Positions 51,176 to 62,300 of a stretch of 64,000 nucleotides of DNA are shown in pieces. The DNA comes from Dipylidium caninum. Taxonomy: Eukaryota; Platyhelminthes; Cestoda; Cyclophyllidea; Dipylidiidae. The stretch spans positions 1,054,001 through 1,118,000 of the forward strand of contig QEYB01000841.1 in NCBI GenBank assembly GCA_017562135.1. Direction: 5' to 3'. The position numbers were made by a program, and so were the translations under genes. Positions within the stretch are counted from its first letter, which is position 1, and each line of letters opens with the position of its first letter. Under the pieces are notes generated by a model, which saw only the letters and a program-made list of their open reading frames with translations, was not told the origin of the DNA and did not search any database.

Positions 51176-51809
51176 ATGTTCAACTGCAGTCTCTACTTCC
51201 CGCAGATTCATGTATTTACCCAACCGCCTTCTGTGTTTTTGAAATGTGAAAGCGTTGACGAAGAAAGCCTTATAGCTGAGGCCGAAGCTGTTCTAGACCG
51301 CAATGAAGCTCTCATCAAAGCCAATGTTAGTATGTTCAGTAAATGTACAAGAAACCCACAATTCTTGTAGTCATTTACTAACTTGACTAGTTATGCAGTT
51401 AATGTCTTGCCCCTTTAACCTCTGCCAAATGACACTATGGTATTACCTATTTCTTCGAATAATTCTGCACTACTTCTTCCGCCGATAGGCTATCGAGCAG
51501 TTTCAATCTAGTCCAGGCAACCGTACCGCTTTTTTCAGTCGGGCCTCTGCCGAGTCTCAAAGGCATCATAGCCATATCCAGTCTCTGCACGGGAACTCCT
51601 ACGTAGTTAATTCCTCCACCTCTTCCTCTCCCTCATCTTCCTCTCTCTCTGAGATCGATACCGGGCATGCGGACACGGCCTCGACACAACGAGCTGTTGT
51701 TATTCCGACTGGAGGTGTTGTTGTTAGTGCCAGTACCGCTTTAGAGACCGAAACCGCTTACTCCACAAATCCAAGTTCTCTGTCAAATCCTTACGATACC
51801 TTCCGGTAG
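51176..51809 (+). CDS. Unrecognised 156-residue protein
   Basis: Two exons, 51176-51325 and 51489-51809, joined in phase 0 by a 163-bp intron (donor GTTAGT, acceptor CCGATAG). They total 471 nt, giving 156 residues. The start MFNCSLYFPQ is one choice; another is an acceptor at 51200 with a leader-supplied AUG before IHVFTQPPSVFL. The N-terminal half looks helical and acidic (ESVDEESLIAEAEAVLDRNE). The C-terminal half is rich in Ser/Thr (SSTSSSPSSSSLSE) and ends NPYDTFR. No signal peptide, membrane segment or known domain is seen. It is head-to-head with VAC14 and 335 bp upstream of the SDR-like gene on the same strand, so the two could share a transcript. Function unknown. Confidence 0.7.
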
Positions 51810-52144
51810 CGTATCTAGCCGATTAGTTATTGTACTTTTATTGAATCAAATACATTACTCCTGATCTAAAATGTACTTTCTTTGGTCGCGCGTGAAACCT
51901 ACTTGTCCCGGTAAGAATCTATGCTGAAAATGTTTCAGTAGCTGTAGTCGAATATTTATCGAAAGGTGTTATGCCTCGTATGTGCATTTTTATGCCTACC
52001 CTTATTTTAATGCTCCTAATGTCGCGATTTTGAATTTGTACAATGAGAATCACTAAAATAGGACATCGGAATTATTTGAATCTTAGGCATAAAACATTCA
52101 AATATCTGATCAAGCACTAGTTTGTAGAGTTATTCGCTTTTTAG
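51810..52144 (+). promoter_or_regulatory. Intercistronic spacer ending in a putative trans-splice acceptor
   Basis: A 335-bp spacer between the preceding stop and an acceptor (CGCTTTTTAG, ending at 52144) that opens the SDR-like coding region. No ATG lies in frame between this acceptor and conserved coding sequence, whereas a leader ending in ATG would be exactly in frame. Confidence 0.4.
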
Positions 52145-54831
52145 GTTCGCCCCCTGCCCCCAGTGAAGAAGCCATGGAGCTTCGTCAAAAAAGCCTTTGT
52201 AACATTTTTAACAGCCAGCGGAACCTTCGTGATCTATAAATTTGTTGTTAAACCACCGAGTTATGAAGGACCTGAGGTGGATTTACAGGGCAAAACAATA
52301 ATTGTTGCTGAAGCCACAAGTACGTTATTTAATATCACGCTCACGTTGGATTAGAAGAGCAAGATAACTGATTGTGTACAAATACTGTCAAAGCGTATGC
52401 GGTGACGGAGGTCTTGTGATTGTTAACTCTTATGCTTAGGTGTTTCCGTGTTATTTCAGAAGTTATAAAGCTATGTAGGAGTAGATTAGTCCTAAAAAAC
52501 CCATTCTACGGTACATGGTCATACAAATGCGCTCCCACAAGTTCTATTACTAGTGTCTAAATAGATACACACTTTTATTTAATTTTAAGATCGAATGTCA
52601 CGGAACCTCTTAAGGGAACTGGCAGAACGTAAAGCCACACTCGTACTCACATCTCGCTCTATGGATGATTGTGAAGACACTCGTAATCGTCTTATTCGAT
52701 CAGTGGCAGGTGCGGAAGAGGTCCGCATCGATTGTCGTCCTTTAGAACTGGAGAGTTCACGGTCAATACGTCGGTTCGCTGGCGCTATTATGAAAGACTA
52801 CCCGAATGGTATCGACCGACTTCTCCTCCAGCCACCCGGTCTCCTCTCCGGTGTGATTGCTGGTGAACGAAGATGCACCCATGATGCGTTTGAGCATCAA
52901 CTGGGCACTAGTTTTTTTTCTTTTTACCTTCTCACAAGGCTCCTTTTACCCTCTATGAGTGGAAAAGATCGTGATGCCAGAGTTATATTTGCCGTTGATA
53001 CACGTGCGGCTGGATTCGCCGAGGCCATCGCCGAAAAAGATCCCAACACTGGTGCTGTTTGTCTTCCGTTGGATAATTGGAACTGGAATGAAGGGTATTC
53101 TCCCTCCGCGGCGTACCAGAGGGCACATTGGGCGTTGTACCTCTTTGCCGAGTTAGTTTAGTTTGAGCTAGTGCCATCAATAGCACACATACATCATGCG
53201 TCTCTGTTGGAAGTTTTTGTAATCATTGTGTGTGGGAGATTATGCTGTCAGGTGACACCAGTGCTTACCTTCCAAAAAAGAAGACTATAAACTCCAATGG
53301 TATTTCTTAGCTAGAAATGCTCCACTATTTTTAACGACCGCTAATGTTAGTAATTTGGTTCATGTATCCAGTTGACCTCTGTGCTAATCCACACTTTAGG
53401 AAGGTGTCCTTGATTTCGGAAATTTGATCAGGCCTAGTATTTATGTAGCATTCGGTTGGATGCGTACTTGTACATATAAAATAAATCTGGTATATTTAAT
53501 GCTATTAAGCAGTTAATTTTAGATCCATTTTAGTCGGCTTTATTGTCTTTGTCAATGCCATTACCTCATGCTTCATTCCAATCCTTCACACACCGGCACA
53601 CGGACGGAAGCACATGTTAACGCGCACCAGCATAATTAAGGGTGGAAACACTTATTCGCGAGATGTCTCATTAATGCAGAAAATGCGCGCGAGGGTACCT
53701 GTGTGTCATGCTTGGTTTTGCTACTGGTTACTCTGGCTATCTAACTCGTTTACGTGCGCAGGTTTGTGCGCGCGTGTCTATTCGATGACGGGCCAGTGGC
53801 TATAGCGCTGCCTACAATGTTACAGCCGCTACACCGCACAGTGTGGGTGCTGAAGTGAGGGCGGTGGCAGCGGCATTTTGATATGCAATTTAAATGATCA
53901 CCGGCGTGCATGACAAACTTCCTGCTGTTTACACACAATAGGCGAGGGAGTTGCGTAGAAGCGGATTCACATGGGCGTAGGCGCCCGTCTGTCTCTACTA
54001 CGCATCCACTCACCAAATTAGATTTTAGAATGGTAGGCAAAGCCGTAAGTAATCTAGCGTTTCTACTATTGGTGACATTATTTTAACAAGTTTGGTGCTT
54101 TTTACTTTAATGTTATTTTTCTACGCGTTAATGCGCAGCCTTTGATCACCGTAATGATGGGTTTAATGCGGTGTCGAGGTGTGAAAGGGCGGCAAGTGCC
54201 AGAGTCGTTTTAGGCTAGTAGTTACGTGAACTTCTTGCCTGGGGAGAGAGACGACGACACTAGTATGCGCGCCTACTTAAAGTTACACCATGCGATGTGG
54301 AAGAAGGGATCACATTAGCTGGTCGTTAACGCAGCAATCATGGGTGCACGTGCACGGTTTGGAATCAGTATGCTTATTCGTTTATCGAATACTTCAATGA
54401 AGAATTTTTCTCTACTTAGTGCGTTGGCCAAACGTACGGCGGAGACGGGGCCAAGTGTGATGATAGCTGATCCATCGGTGAATCGGACTTCTCCGCCGTC
54501 GCAACTATCAGATGAGGCCCAGCTCATAGCACCTCTGCGGTGGCTTCGGAACGTTGTTAGGAGCTATTTGAACCTGGGTCACCTAATCACACGTGTTGCA
54601 CCGCAAAGGGTAACGGCTACTGAACTAATGTGTACAATTGCAACGAAGGAGGGCCTGGGATTGTCGGGAGGTTTGACTACCGAGGTGCCCGTCTTCCAAA
54701 AGTTAAAGAGGAAAGAAACGCAGAGTGCGGCGGAAAGCTCCGAGGCACAAGAACTACTCTGGAGGCTTGGAGAGAAATGGACCCACCTGGATACTCACCC
54801 CGAACCTGTGCCTTTGCCGCCAAGAACTTGA
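52145..54831 (+). CDS. Degenerate membrane-anchored SDR (RDH-like) protein
   Basis: Resembles retinol dehydrogenase 11-14 in layout: an N-terminal membrane segment (about residues 18-36, AFVTFLTASGTFVIYKFVV), GKTIIV opening the Rossmann fold, FSFYLLTRLLLPSM, and a C-terminal part (ETGPSVMIADPSVNRT, ELLWRLGEKW) matching the usual TGVTVNALHPGVARTE and RRLW segments. Exons 52145-52319, 52590-53151 and 54420-54831 total 1149 nt with matching phases. Numbering counts a spliced-leader Met as residue 1 (383 in all). The glycine motif TGxxxGIG reads AEATNRMS (56-63), NNAG reads QPPG, the catalytic Ser and Asn are absent, and YxxxK reads YQRAH, keeping only Tyr235. The open frame, intact over three exons, argues for a retained non-catalytic protein rather than a pseudogene. 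Substrate or partner unknown. Confidence 0.85.
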
Positions 54832-55715
54832 CTATGTGATTAATGTAGGCTCAAATGTCAGCGTTTAGAACGTTGAAAAGCTGGAATTTGGAGTTGACAG
54901 TGAAACTTTGGTTGCATGAAGTATGCTATTAGAATCTGGCTAGGGGCACGTCCCCATTCATCAATTGCTGAAGCCGGCTGTGCTATCGCAATTGATGAAG
55001 TGTCGCTTGATAATCGCCTTGACAAGCCGATCATTCCAAGGCTAGACGAATCCTTGCGCGAATTAAAATCCCATCCCGAACCCAAAAGGCAAAGGACCCG
55101 AATTCACTGTCAGACAAAGGAGCCTGGACTTTATTTAATGTAAGAAAACTCTCCACGTGGTAGAAATGAGGCATGCATGTACCAATGTGGGAATGAGAGT
55201 ACGCAATTGGACGGGCACTAACGCTCGGCTAAATTAACAAGTAGAAATACCCGCACATAGATGTATAAGAGTATAAATCTGACGTTTAGATAAGAGTGGG
55301 ACGGGCGATTTACATTCGCCACGCATGTACCAAGTGAAGATTAACGGCTAGTGTAGAAGCAGCACTTCTCCGACAGTTTACAAATACATAATGGATCTGA
55401 TATCAATAAGCCAAGATTGGATGGGCGAGGGTGGAGAAGCTGCAGACAAATGGATCGTTACAGAAAGATAGAAAGTGAGAGGAAATATACAACGGACAAA
55501 GGTTAGAGATACCGAGAGCGCAAGGTAAAAAGGTGCCAAAACGAAACACATGTGGGAAATTATTTGAGAGCCCAAATAAATGAGCACTCACATCGGATTA
55601 TACTGTGTACAAGATTGGAGGAGTCTGTGAGGACGGACAAATGCCTAAACAGAACTATGCACGCTCGGAAGTCACCAGGTCGATAAAAAGGGGTGATAGG
55701 GCTGTTGTGCAGACT
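54832..55715. other. Convergent spacer downstream of the SDR-like gene
   Basis: Holds the 3' UTR of the SDR-like gene and that of the minus-strand gene ending at 55716. A 75-codon plus-strand frame at 54916-55143 shows no domain or splice context and is not called. Confidence 0.5.
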
Positions 55716-56778
55716 TTATTGAGGTATTCCTTCTGGAGACGAAGTTTTATTAACTGGGACCTCATCGTTATGCTCTGGGTCCGCCGCCACGGATTGCTCG
55801 CCCTCACCTAAATTGACAGCCGTATCTGAGAAATAAACATTGAAGCTTTTAACCAAAGAGAGTACATGGAATCAATATGAATCAACGTACCGCCTTTGCA
55901 TATGTCTTTAGCGTCTGCTCCATTAGATGGCTTGTCACCAGACGTAACATCAGTATTCCCCGAAATTTGAGCCGGAAGATCATCTTTGGAAACTTGAACG
56001 TAGTCAACAAGCAATTGACCTTCCTCACCCTGGGCACAAATAGCTGTCTTCACCTCCTCACTTTCCGGCTGGGGGACACTTGACTTATCCACAAGTTCAA
56101 AACCAGCCTCTTTGGCCGCTATTAAAAATATAGTGATTTGAGCCCATGATATCGAAACCACTTCGGACAATAAAAGTAAGTGTTACTCGAGACAGGTCTA
56201 CAAATGTTGAGTGGTTGATGGTGGTTATTAAATCATTGCCTAAAAAATCGAATAAAAGCAGAGGACCGTCTTTAGGGAACAAATAAAATTGCAAGGTTCC
56301 AACGGACTCGAAACACCACAACTGCAAAATAATGGTCCGGAACAGCAGGCGAAATTACCTTGAGAATCTGATTCGGATGGAGATTTGACTTTTGGTGACA
56401 AGTCATCATCGCCTAAGGTTTTCCGACTGTCTACTGATGGCTCCTCAGCAAACTCTGTAGTTTCTAAGCAAATAATAAAGTGAGGACATATAGCAACCAC
56501 CAAGTTTTTGTTTCTTTTCCACGGGTTCTTCAGGGCATTGAAGTATCCTTATGACTGCCTTCAGTTCCGTTTTGCTCAACTCTGACTTCGGCGCTCTCTA
56601 CGTGGCTCACGGAGTCTCTCTATACACATCAACCGCGTAACAGACTTACCTTCGAGGTCCGCCTTGTTTTCTTGATAGGTGAAGGGGTAGGTGTTTTACC
56701 GGCGCTAGCCGCCGCGATGCGGGCACTTTGGCGCCTAGGAACAGGGCTATCACCTTTGTTGGAGCTACGACGTGGCAT
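55716..56778 (-). CDS. Unrecognised 222-residue, probably nuclear protein
   Basis: Five exons: 56778-56650, 56597-56501, 56463-56359, 56118-55891 and 55825-55716. They total 669 nt with agreeing phases and give 222 residues. The N terminus is basic and Ser/Pro-rich (MPRRSSNKGDSPVPRRQSAR, TPTPSPIKKTRR), typical of nuclear localisation and proline-directed phosphorylation. A short block, SELSKTELKAVIRILQCPEE, may form a helix. The rest is acidic and disordered (LGDDDLSPKVKSPSESDSQ; C-terminal SVAADPEHNDEVPVNKTSS). Its basic-head, acidic-tail layout recalls small chromatin-associated proteins, but I recognise no domain. An in-frame ATG 45 nt upstream could add 15 residues. Function not assigned. 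Confidence 0.75.
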
Positions 56779-59396
56779 CACGGACCAGCAATTACCTAGT
56801 AAACGTGAAGGTAGTAAATGAGACATCGTCAACAATTTAGTCTCAAAAAAAATCCTGAGCTACCCGAAATATTCAATTTATAACCAAAACAACCTCACGC
56901 TTAACAGTTACGCGCAAACAGGGATGTACAAACTGCAGCATATTACTTAAACAAGGCTAATAATGCCACACTATGGACAGCTACATGGAGAAATAAATCA
57001 AGGACATTTGGCCTAAAAACAAATTTTTATTAACTTAACATAGTTCCAAATTAATATATTTTAATTTTAATAATTCGTGTATATATTGACTCATGAAAAA
57101 ATTACACCACTCTCCCCCGAGCAACACATTCTGGCCACCGAGTTTAGTATTTTAAGGACAAATTTTTGGGCGCTAATTTGCATCAGGTTAACCTAATTTG
57201 GATTACATTCGACGAATCCCCTTTCATTTTCCTCTTATGCTTTAACATATGCAGACATTTTGGAGTGTCCTATATGAAAAGAGGTCATCATAAAAGGAAC
57301 ATAAAGAAGATCAACAAATCGGCATGACAAGCAGTAGACCATGTTTCGCATCGCTACTCAACCTAAAGGTATTCACCTTAACATTAATGCCTAATTTTCT
57401 AAAGACGTTTATGTACCTTGAATGAATGTTGTATTTAACCCTGTCGTCCTAAGCCTAACGAAATTGGAATACTTCATTTTGTAACCTTACTGGCGACTTA
57501 TTTGGCTAATGCTTTAATGTAACCTTAACATTAATGTTAGCGTTAAGCTAAAGTTCTAGTCAACTGTTGTCTGCCTAGTTTACTCGATAGCTGATCAGTT
57601 CTTTGGTTATGTACTTAATTTAGTATGATTGGTTATCTCGCGCTTAAACATATCACATCCCAAGCTGTGCCCTTGCGAGAACTAGAATGTCTGGGAGGGT
57701 TCGGCTGTGCTTGTGGGGTTCAGACTAGGCGCACCTTGGTGTATTTCGGCTGAAAGTGATTTGGCGATAATTACTTAAAAGAATAAATTTATATGAATAA
57801 TGCATCTGTCGAGAAGCCATCTCCAAATTAGGTGTCTGGGAAACAAATACTATAGGCGATGGTGTGTTCTATAACATATTTTATATCTTCATACGACTTT
57901 ATAGATTACCTGTATTGCATTTAGGGCGTGGAAGTACACCTAGGGACCCTCATCTATCTCATAGTTCAACTTGAGGAACATAATAGTCGTCCTAAACTTG
58001 GCAAATTTTAACATACAAACGAGTAGACTGCATACCTGAACGAACCAGTTGTTTCTGCCCTTCCGCCAACCCCACTTGCAGCGTGATCGCACGAAAAATT
58101 TGTCGGGTTTTCGGCAAGTAACCTCCATATAGCTAGGAAAACCTCAGAAATCACCTAAAATCCCCTTGAACATCGTCCTTTCCGGAAGGTTCTTTTGACA
58201 AAAGGTCTTTAAGAAGCGTAAAAAAGCTGTGAAATGCGAGCCGTGCCCCGATGAGTTCTATCACCCAGGCCAGGCACTCAGTAATAATCACATAACAACT
58301 AGAAGTATTATCGAACAGGCTCCTATATCGTTCGACCTCTGCCCTCCCAGATTAATTAGAAAGCGCTTGAATTATTCTAACAGAGAGCGCTGCTAACCTA
58401 TTAAAAAGTAGTTACCGACGCTACCGGCAACAATCCGGTACCCTAATTGTGGCAAATTCATGCCTTCTCTGCCTATTTTTTCCGCCCCCGTTTTTCGTCT
58501 TCGAGGAATGAGCTGACATTCACAGAGCGGTCGAAACTGCAGCTTACTCCTCAATAAACCCGGAAAGAGCTCGTAAGTTGGTCTGCGACGTTGTTCCGCT
58601 AGACCGGACTACGCCGACCAGGTAAATATTCGCCACTCAGTGCGATGCCATGCGTCAGAAAAAGGTTTTTGCTAATTTTACTTATCATACCGGTAAGTCA
58701 TGTTTTCTGCTCTTTGTGATTAAGAGATCATGAGTCGAATTCATCGAAGATTTAAGCATTCAGCGCTACAGGGAATTTTCTAATTGTAATTGGAAAACCA
58801 ATTATGCAAAACAAGAAAGCAACAAAAGAACATTTCGAAGTTAATCTTTCTTCCCACCACTGGGAGCGCAGCTCGAACAAGTAGCAATAGTAGAAGAAGA
58901 GAATAAACTGGTAAGCCTTAGAGAGCTTAGTTGAAACAACTGTGAATACTGGATAGAGCGAATCTTATGAACACACGATCAATAAAACTATCAAAATATC
59001 ATGGGCATGGTGGGGTAATGCGCATTCTGAATAAACGTAGGTAGAGAATGCTAAAAATCAACTGATGGGAAATAGTCGGTGGAATGGGAGGGGGGAGACC
59101 GGTAGGTAGAAAAGAAGGGGAAAACAAAAGACCTAGGAGGAAAGAGGCACACAAAACGTGCGTATGAGATAATGATAATGACAGTGGAGATAAATGGTGT
59201 GCGAGAAAAAATAACGTATAAAATAGGAATGAGGGGGAAACAAGGGGATAAGTAGTCAGTAAATTGTACAAACATCACGAAATGCTGAGGAAAGGGGCTG
59301 AGTCTGTGTTTCTTTTTTACTTAAAAAAACCACAAACTAATGTTGGCAGGGAGGAGGACAGGGATATAATATATATAGAAAGAGGAATAGGCACCT
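56779..59396. other. AT-rich intergenic region
   Basis: Spacer between two minus-strand genes. It contains scattered copies of short AACATTAATG-like motifs (near 57380 and 57525) and an ATATATATAG stretch near 59373, but no coding exon or RNA gene that I can support. The promoter of the 55.7-kb gene is presumably at its left edge. Confidence 0.5.
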
Positions 59397-62300
59397 TTAG
59401 TAGGAATCGGAGGTGCTCATCGCAGATGAGTGCGTAGAGGCCGAGGACGCCGCCGAAATGAAAGATGGTTCATCAACATCCGATTCACCATCACTGTCAA
59501 TCAGCCGACAGAAACTTTTGGACTAAAAGAAGGAAAAAGAGGGTTAAATGTGAAATTGATCTAACTGGAAATCCACAGAGGTAAGCCGAACAGACTTACA
59601 GCCGTTCAGCTAGCTTCTAAGAGTCAGGATTTAGGTCTAAAACAGTAAATGAATAGGGCGAAAATAAGTAGTGAGGGGGTTAAATTAGAAGCGGTGAATG
59701 GGACTGCAAGAATTTCGTTAGGTTTTCAAGCCAGCAGATGTAGAAGGAAAGTGGCCAAAACGATACATTAATCATTTAGAACCAAGTATGCTCAAAGGAA
59801 AAATGACATCCCGTTTGCTTGATTAGTGGGAAGTGGAATAAATCAGAGGCTTAGCTAAGATAGAAGTGGATACGATGCCATTACAATTGGATAGTAAGAA
59901 GGATACGTGGAAGATATCAGTTAAGATTGAATGTTTTCCCAAAAGCAATCGAAAAGGCAGGAATCAAGAAAGAGACCGAAATTATTTAAACCGAGTATAA
60001 AGAGTAGGTTAGAACACAGAACGAGCATTTGAGTGGGAGGAGGGCAAGAAGCGGACACTAGGGCGCATACGGTTGTGTTAAGCGTGTGGGTTTGCACACG
60101 CACGTGAGCGCTTACTGGGAGATTCCTAAAATACGGCAAGAAATTAACAATGCGCTGTGCTAAGTTCCTTTCGACGTTCTTGCATAATAAACATTCATGG
60201 CTTCTATATTTTAACTACACAGGGGTGCTGCAAGGGTGCGCCTACCTCTCTTCTGAAGCCCTCACTCTTGGGAGGTGGTTGGGTCACCTGGGACTTCTGT
60301 TTCTTGGTCGCCTCCATCAACATATGTTTTTCCACTGCTTTCTTGGCGGCAAGAGCCTTCATTTTCCGACGTTGTTCCTGTTGCGTCAGAATATCCGGTG
60401 TACCAGGAAGGGGGGCTAAGTCGTACTTGGGTCGAGGGGGAACGGGAGTTATCGCGGTAGCTCTTTTGGCGGAAAATTGCGAAGACTGAGGGGGTCGCTT
60501 GGTGGATTTCCGATGGGAGGCAGAATTATCCTCTAAACTCGAGAGAGAGGAGAGTTCGGCATCGCTTAAGCGTAGGTGACGTTTCTTGGAGCTTGCCTTG
60601 GTCGTCGAATCCTTCTTTGGTGGGATGATGGAAGGCGTACCGGGTTTACCGTGGGATCCAGTGGCCTCTGCGTCCACTTTATTGAGCTGATTGTAGAAGG
60701 CAGATTGTGGTAAGTAATACCACTACATATTCATACGACAAAGAGTTACATTAAAAAAAACAACTGACTTTCAGATGGCCACCTGAAGGAAATGTATAGA
60801 TCTAGTGTGAGTGTGAACATCACATAAACTACCAAGATTGAGATAAAAATTCAACCTAAGCAAAAATCACAACGGTATTAACGGGAAAATTAAAAAAAAC
60901 TATCGGTTTGCGTAGGGTGTTTATTAACTCTGCTTGTACTTCTTCAGCGACGATAAATGACAACTGAAGCTAAAATTGGCAAACATACTTCAATCTGCCT
61001 AAGTGGATGCAATATTTGAGGAACAGGTTCCAAAAATCCGCTTCATTACAACCTCAAAGAGTATGGTGCAAGCATTCCATTTACCTACCAAAATATGTTA
61101 CTAGTATCCACATCAAGATAAAATCTTGAAGGAAAGCAGAGTTTTTTAAAAATCACCCAAAAAACCATTAACTCAAAAGAAACAAATCGGCAATAAGGCT
61201 AAGTGAAAATCGCTCAAATCTTAATAAAAAGGAGGACAACGAACCGTTGCAAAATAATATTGTCTTATCAAAATGCAACAAGAAGTCCTCTGTGCAGATA
61301 AAAAAGGTCAAAAAAATCCAATTGTAGGTTATGACATTTCAAAATCGCAAAATTTACCCGAAGGAATCCAGAACAATTTCGCCATCATTAGAGCTACGAA
61401 ATGTGGAGTTGAAACTCACGCTTTTTGATGGTTTTGTGCAGGAACCACATGCGGATTGATGGCGCTTTTTCATCTCGTTAGATCGTACGAATGTAGGCTG
61501 GTGTTTGGTTTCAGTCAACATCTTGAGCACCGGGGTAGTGTCCGAGAGCGAGGAGAGGCCATCGCTGAAATTACCAGTTTTTTCCTCATTCAAACAACCA
61601 GTAATCCGTCGACGCTTTGTGGAAGAGGAATGATTAACATTTGTCTGCATCTTGTTTGAGATCCGGTGATCACTGGCTGTCTTGTCTAAAAGAAGCGACA
61701 AAATTCTGACAGGTTTTGCATATTACTAAGGCAAGTGGAAGGTCTATTGTTACTTAGACACTCTCATCTATCAAGCTTTGCAGTGGTGAGCATAAACCTT
61801 TAATCCAACATAGTCTCAAAATAAAGGTCAAATAGTTCAAAAGCTGGATTTTGAAAATTAACACTCTCTTCAGAAATTTAAAGTAGTACAAGAAAATCTA
61901 ATGACGAACACGAGAATTGTTCAAATGTTCCACAAGTTAGCAATTTCCAAAATACACTAAGAATTAGATGCAACTCTCTTTAACATATACCACTTCAGAA
62001 ATTCATTCTATATTCTGACGATAAACCGAATGAAGAATGGATTGATAGAAAGCAAAACGTTTCTAATGGAATAAACTTCTTCTAGGCAAGCAGTGAGCAT
62101 TTGCAAATTATGCAGGTTTATGATATCATCGAAGTCAATAAGTTGTAGCAAAAAATATGGTCAAATTCAAAAAAATATATACCGAAACGCTAATGGCGGC
62201 GAGCATTGCTACTTTTGCGAATCAAAGTTAAGGGCTACAGTGAATGGATCACTCAAAATAATCTCAACTTACTAAAATCAGAGTTCACTATAAGCAGATT

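Noticed and set aside
54916..55143. 75-codon plus-strand frame after the SDR-like stop
   Set aside because: Lies in the probable 3' UTR with no acceptor joining it in frame. Some sequence looks protein-like, but support is insufficient.
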